Shown piece by piece: positions 59,729-64,000 of a stretch of 64,000 bases of DNA. Every line of letters begins with the position of its first letter. The stretch's first letter is position 1. A model generated the notes under the pieces. It was not told where the DNA came from, did not search any database, and saw nothing but the letters and a program-made list of their open reading frames with translations. Position numbers and translations under genes: made by a program. This DNA comes from Gloeophyllum trabeum ATCC 11539 (taxonomy: Eukaryota > Basidiomycota > Agaricomycetes > Gloeophyllales > Gloeophyllaceae). The DNA lies in contig NW_006920414.1 of the NCBI RefSeq assembly GCF_000344685.1, positions 444,488 to 508,487 of the forward strand, in the 5' to 3' direction.

Positions 59729-61195
59729 AGTAGACAGAAGCCAGGAGCAAAAACATTGCTATCGAACATTAGTATTCTCTTGTTGTTTTGCTACGCATCT
59801 CCGGACTAGCTTTGTGACGGACACTTTGTAATGTAGACTATCTGCTGCAGGACGCTCTCCCTTCGAGCGCCCCGAACTGTGGTTTGGACATTTCTTACCT
59901 GTCTCTGGTACCAGTACAGCATGTAGTCACCACTCTCTTTTGATGCGCGATATACCATCATCTTGCATAGTAGTCTAGTTAATGTAACATCTAAGGAGTA
60001 ATATTTGTAGCTGAAGGACGTGGTGTCGGGCAGTAACACAGAGTGGTTAGCGTTCTGATTCACTGGTGGGACACCGAAGTGCCAGTATGTTAAATATTAA
60101 TATTCTATGCACCGCGGCCTCCTCGCACGGCTGCCTCGCCTTCTAGTCACCACCGTTATTCAATGCGTTTTGGTGCTCGGAACCGAACGGGTAGACTGCA
60201 CATCACTCGGAGCAGATCGCAGCTACTCCTGCAGTAGTCGAACTTCCCTATGTGAAGCCATGTCACCTGAAAGAATACACGCTCTCTCGGAGGGGCTGTA
60301 TGAGCATCTGTCTATCCCGCCCTGGCGTGAATGTCTCGTTTATCTGCGGTTCCAACCCAGCTCCGATGATTGCTCGTTGCAAACTACTTTGGATCTGCTT
60401 ACCTCCAAGCTGGCTTGATACACTCAATTCTGACGATCTCTAGATGGTAACAAGTGCTATAGCTACGTATACGATCACTGCTTCACTCCCACATCATATA
60501 CCCAGTAAGGATGCATTGCAAGCCTGGGCCCACAACAACTGACTGTAGACACTACAGGCGGACTTAACCTTCTACGAGGCTATACCTATTTATAGATCCA
60601 GCACAGTCCATTGACAGCTTGATGGTTCAGTGGAATGTAAGTATACGAACGTGCAACGAAACCACTATCGAATGCATCCGTGTATCTGCGAATGTGCCGG
60701 GTGCGTATCTCAGACGGGCTCACGTCTTCCTTCAATCATGTTGGTGTCACTTAGCCCTGGCAGATTTGCACACTGTAGTGTGTTGAACGGGTGCTAACCG
60801 ACCACATTGAAGTCAAGATATTCCATCTTCAGACAAAATGTGCCTTCTAGAATGGAGGCACCAGACAGAGGCGGTACATGCACCGCCCGAGCCAGTATAT
60901 CTATAACCTATGCAGTGACAAGTTGGTGCCATTCCCGTCCTATAGCTATAATACCGCAATACCCGCAAGATCCGACGCCGTCGTCAGAAGTTTCGCATTG
61001 GCGGGGCGCCCAATGCGCAAGATTTGCCATTCATCGTCCTGGCGCAGTCGGGTAGGGCGCTCGCGATAAGGAGGGACCTGCCAATCGCTCGGTACCGTCT
61101 TGGTACCGACAACTAGAGCCAAATATCGGGTGGCGAGCAAAATAAAACTGCGGGGCCGGAAGCGCACTCCCTGCAGCGCTCTATCTTGTTTAAAG
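59729..61195. other. Intergenic region upstream of the potassium transporter
   Basis: No gene, tRNA or repeat is recognised. A tRNA-like B box (GGTTCCAACCC near 60348) is not accompanied by a foldable tRNA. Confidence 0.6.
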
Positions 61196-64000
61196 ATGTC
61201 GCATTCTCTTGTAGCACTGGAGACCGGAGGCACGAGAACTGCAGTGAGAGCTCGGGGCTTTCCTCTGTTGCTTCTGAGCTTCCAGACGCTAGGTGACTGT
61301 TACTTCTCGCTATATGAACGCGCGACTCATTCTTGTTTAGGGATCATCTATTCTGATATTGGGACGTCTCCTTTGTACGTCTTGAATGGCATATGGCCTG
61401 CTTCGGGTCCCCTTCCTTCGGAGGAAGACGTTATAGGAGGCATCAGCGCCATTATATGGTCACTGACTCTACTCCCGCTATTGAAATACGTGAGAAGTGG
61501 CCTTGCATAATTATCGCTGTATGCTCACAGAGCATCTCCCCTTAGGTCTTCATATGCCTGAGGTTCGGGACTCATGAAGGCAGGCAGTTCGACGAACTGA
61601 CTATGACATGGTCCTGACTGTATACCAGGGGAGGGTGGTACATTTGCATTATTTCAGGGCCTATATCCTCGGAAAGAGCAGGATTCCGAGTATGACCGCA
61701 GCTTGACTCGAGAGAGCTTGGGTCAGAGAAGTAAATCAGGCACCGCCAAGTTATCGCCTCACCTTCGTTGGCCTCTTATGATTTGGGTGGGTAACTCCTA
61801 TGATACCAGCTAGGCTGTCGACTCACCGGACTCCTGAAGTGCTTACTTGGCACTAGTCTTACACTCGCGGACGGTATCTTCACACCCGCTGTATCTGTAA
61901 CCAGTGCCGTAGGAGGCATCGCTGTAGCCGAAGCGTCCGTCACTTCAAAGATTATTCCCATCTCCATAGTACGCATCACCCTCTTACTTGTTCAGGGCTC
62001 CATCTACTAACTGATAGGGGAAGGCGTTCCTTCTTGCTCTTTTTCTTGCCCAGCCCTTTGGTACTTCAAGGATAGCATCAGTCTTTGCTCCGAGTTGGTT
62101 CTAAAGTACTCTCCCAGCCTTACTTTCCAGTTGACATCCTTGATAGTTACATGCATATGGCTTCTGCTGTTAGGCTCGACGGGGATTGTCAACATTACCA
62201 GTCACCCGGGTGTGTTTCGTGCATTCGATCCGTCTCGTGCCGTGCTTTGTGTGTACTCGACCGCGCTCTTTGTGATAGTATTCAAGCTTACTGTGGCTCA
62301 GTATTCGTCCGCACGAGGGATTACGACCTCCTCGCTGGTGTACTTCTGGCCGTAACCGGCTGCGAAGCTATATTTGCTAAGTAAGTCTCCTATACGGCTA
62401 TCTCAACCGGTGTCTGATAGATTGTCAATTAGTCTGGGTCAATTTAATATGACTTCCATACAGCTTTCCTTTTCTTGTTTCGTTTATCCGTGCCTCGTCC
62501 TCGCCTACCTCGGGCAAGGCGCCCGTCTGATCACCGATGGGCAGTCTGTATTCTCGAACGTATTTTATCAGACCATTCCTGGGTCTTCTGGTGGCCCCTT
62601 GTTCTGGTATGTCCATTACGCAAGCCCATTCTGGCTTGCTCTCATCATTTGCCTCGTCAAGGATACTCTACGTGTTTGCTATTCTGGCCACTGTGAGTAG
62701 GACGCCCTTGGATGCCATTACCATCTGCTCAATGCAACGGAATAGATAATCGCATCTCAAGCCATGATCACGGCGACTTTCAGTCTCATCCAGCAACTTG
62801 TAAACATGAAGAGTTTGCCACCGTTAGTGTCAAGCTCACTGTGATTCTTGTCAGAGCTGACGTGAATGCCGTGTTTTCAAGGATACGTATGGTGTACACA
62901 TCCGACAAGATCCAGGGTCAAGTATACGTACCGAGCGTCAATTGGATTCGTGAGTCTCGCTGTCGTCCATCTATTTTGACGTATACAGAACTTGTTTTAT
63001 AGTGATGATTGCCACTATTGTCGTCGTGGCCGCTTTCAAGAGTTCCACTGCTCTCACAAACGCTTATGGGTAAGGAACTATGGCTATTTTATGTTTTATC
63101 TTCCTACGCAGGCTGATGGTGGAAACAGATTCGCCGTGGCGACAGTCATGTTTTCCACTACCGTGCTCATTGCTGTCCACATGAGGTACGTGAAATACTG
63201 GCCAGCACTTGTTGCGGTCGCATACCTGGTTGTGTACGGTTTCCTGGATGGTGAGTCTGCTTCGATCAGATTGCATACAGTAGGCTCAGGAGGGTTCTGG
63301 CAGGTCTGTTCTGGGGCGCTGCTCTGAAGAAGATCCCACAGGGCGCCTGGGTGCCCCTGATGATTGGCCTCATACTGTAAGCGGGATGCCGATTAAATTC
63401 CAGTAACTCTGATGACGAGGCCTTGGCAGTATGGTTCTGATGGTGTTTTGGACCTGGGCAAAGGTAATGTCATCAGCAGTTCATTATTGGTGACCCTCAA
63501 TCCTAAACTGAATATGTAATCAGGGTCTTGAAGACGCATTCGACGGTGCCAACCGGAAAAGCATACGCCGCTTCATAATTACGAAGGGTGACAATGAAGA
63601 GTCCAACATCGTACAGACGCCTCGGGAGGACACGATTGTCGAGCTTGCAGGTGAAGGTAGCATCACTGAGGAGACTGGTGAAGAAGAGAAGATGACAGGC
63701 CGCACCACCTATTATCTCGCTCCTAACATCGAAGGCGGCAACCACCATCATCATGAGGCCCAGGCCATGGATTCCCTGAGACTGGCCCGTATACCGACCT
63801 GCGCTGTGTTCCACAAGCTTACTGGTGGGAAGGGGGTTCCCCATTCATTCGTTGGTGAGTCAGACGGCGAGATTAGTGGCCCGTTGGTTTGCCTCACCAG
63901 CGCACACAGGTTTCGTCCGACAATGGCCTGCACTACCAGAACTCATCGTGAGTGTCTCACTCGACCCACCGGCTACTAGAGCTTTCCTGAGTTGTCAATA
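61196..64000 (+). CDS. HAK/KUP-family potassium transporter (3' truncated by window end)
   Basis: High-affinity K+ symporter of the plasma membrane. Exons read so far: 61196-61292, 61341-61489, 61546-61579, 61629-61786, 61840-61968, 62024-62093, 62147-62248, 62302-62380, 62433-62606, 62662-62692, 62746-62828, 62882-62949, 63003-63069, 63129-63250, 63304-63376, 63430-63463, 63524-63854, 63910-63947. Family motifs: GIIYSDIGTSPLYVL, EGGTFALFQG, GTSLTLADGIFTPAVSV, TGCEAIFANLGQFN, AYLGQGA, ASQAMITATFSL, GQVYVPSVNW and NAYGFAVATVM. The last called exon ends at a GTGAGT donor, and the coding sequence continues past 64000. The cytosolic C-terminal part contains a His run (HHHH). The intron at 61580-61628 begins with GCAGGC (GC-AG). 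Some exon edges, especially around 62093-62146, were chosen to preserve the family sequence. Confidence 0.9.

Noticed and set aside
60300..60400. GGTTCCAACCC, possible tRNA T arm
   Set aside because: B box mismatch and no matching A box or cloverleaf upstream.
1..64000. CRISPR arrays, bacterial operons, prophage or phage genes
   Set aside because: None seen. The spliced gene structure and the gene set are fungal.

Overview
The window is nuclear DNA of a filamentous fungus, most likely a basidiomycete of the Agaricomycetes type. Genes are dense, lie on both strands, and are cut by very many short introns (mostly 45-65 nt, GT-AG with a minority of GC-AG). The gene set fits: Vps10, STT3, Dnm1, Rpb7, uL5, a GMC oxidoreductase, an S28 peptidase and a BTB protein. 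Gene models were built by reading reading-frame continuity, splice sites and family motifs by eye; in every model except the one at 52738-53509 the exon lengths sum to a multiple of three. No transcript evidence was available.

Layout. 1-1963: no recognisable gene. 1964-5149 (+): BCS1-like AAA ATPase with a tandem minisatellite and an array of four 24-nt microexons. 5515-8464 (+): Dnm1-type mitochondrial fission dynamin. 8606-11143 (-): MFS permease of the allantoate/nicotinate type. 12582-15431 (+): STT3, catalytic subunit of oligosaccharyltransferase; its 3' end is present a second time across a 364-N assembly gap (16066-16429). 17958-21099 (+): SAP-like, repeat-rich protein. 21287-22772 (-): AIM6-like PLC-like phosphodiesterase. 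23320-24000 (-): ribosomal protein uL5/RPL11. 24493-26676 (-): Ran-binding-domain protein (Yrb2/RanBP3-like). 26677-29156: 2.5 kb of decayed sequence. 29157-30963 (-) and 33242-35067 (+): an inverted pair of FAD oxidoreductases flanking a BTB gene (31876-33051, -). 35605-37274 (-): glycine-cleavage T protein. 37670-39598 (+): coronin. 39764-40318: element with terminal inverted repeats. 40375-40498 (-): intron-containing tRNA-Ile(AAU). 40600-41411 (+): RPB7. 41689-47091 (-): VPS10 sorting receptor. 47910-49578 (-): coiled-coil protein. 50409-51229 (+): cytidine deaminase. 51419-52294 (-): mitochondrial J-protein. 52738-53509 (-): unidentified acidic protein with an unresolved frame. 53922-56132 (-): secreted S28 serine carboxypeptidase. 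57442-59728 (+): GMC oxidoreductase with a possible GPI tail. 61196 to beyond 64000 (+): HAK/KUP potassium transporter, cut by the window end.

Most genes are unrelated housekeeping functions: mitochondrial inner-membrane assembly and fission, glycosylation, translation, transcription, sorting and one-carbon metabolism. I see no biosynthetic cluster. The links worth noting are the duplicated FAD oxidoreductases around the BTB gene and beside the glycine-cleavage T protein, and the secreted peptidase and GMC oxidase sharing a divergent intergenic region. The most unusual structure is the microexon array in the BCS1-like gene. A recurrent feature is GC-AG introns, six of which are supported by protein continuity.
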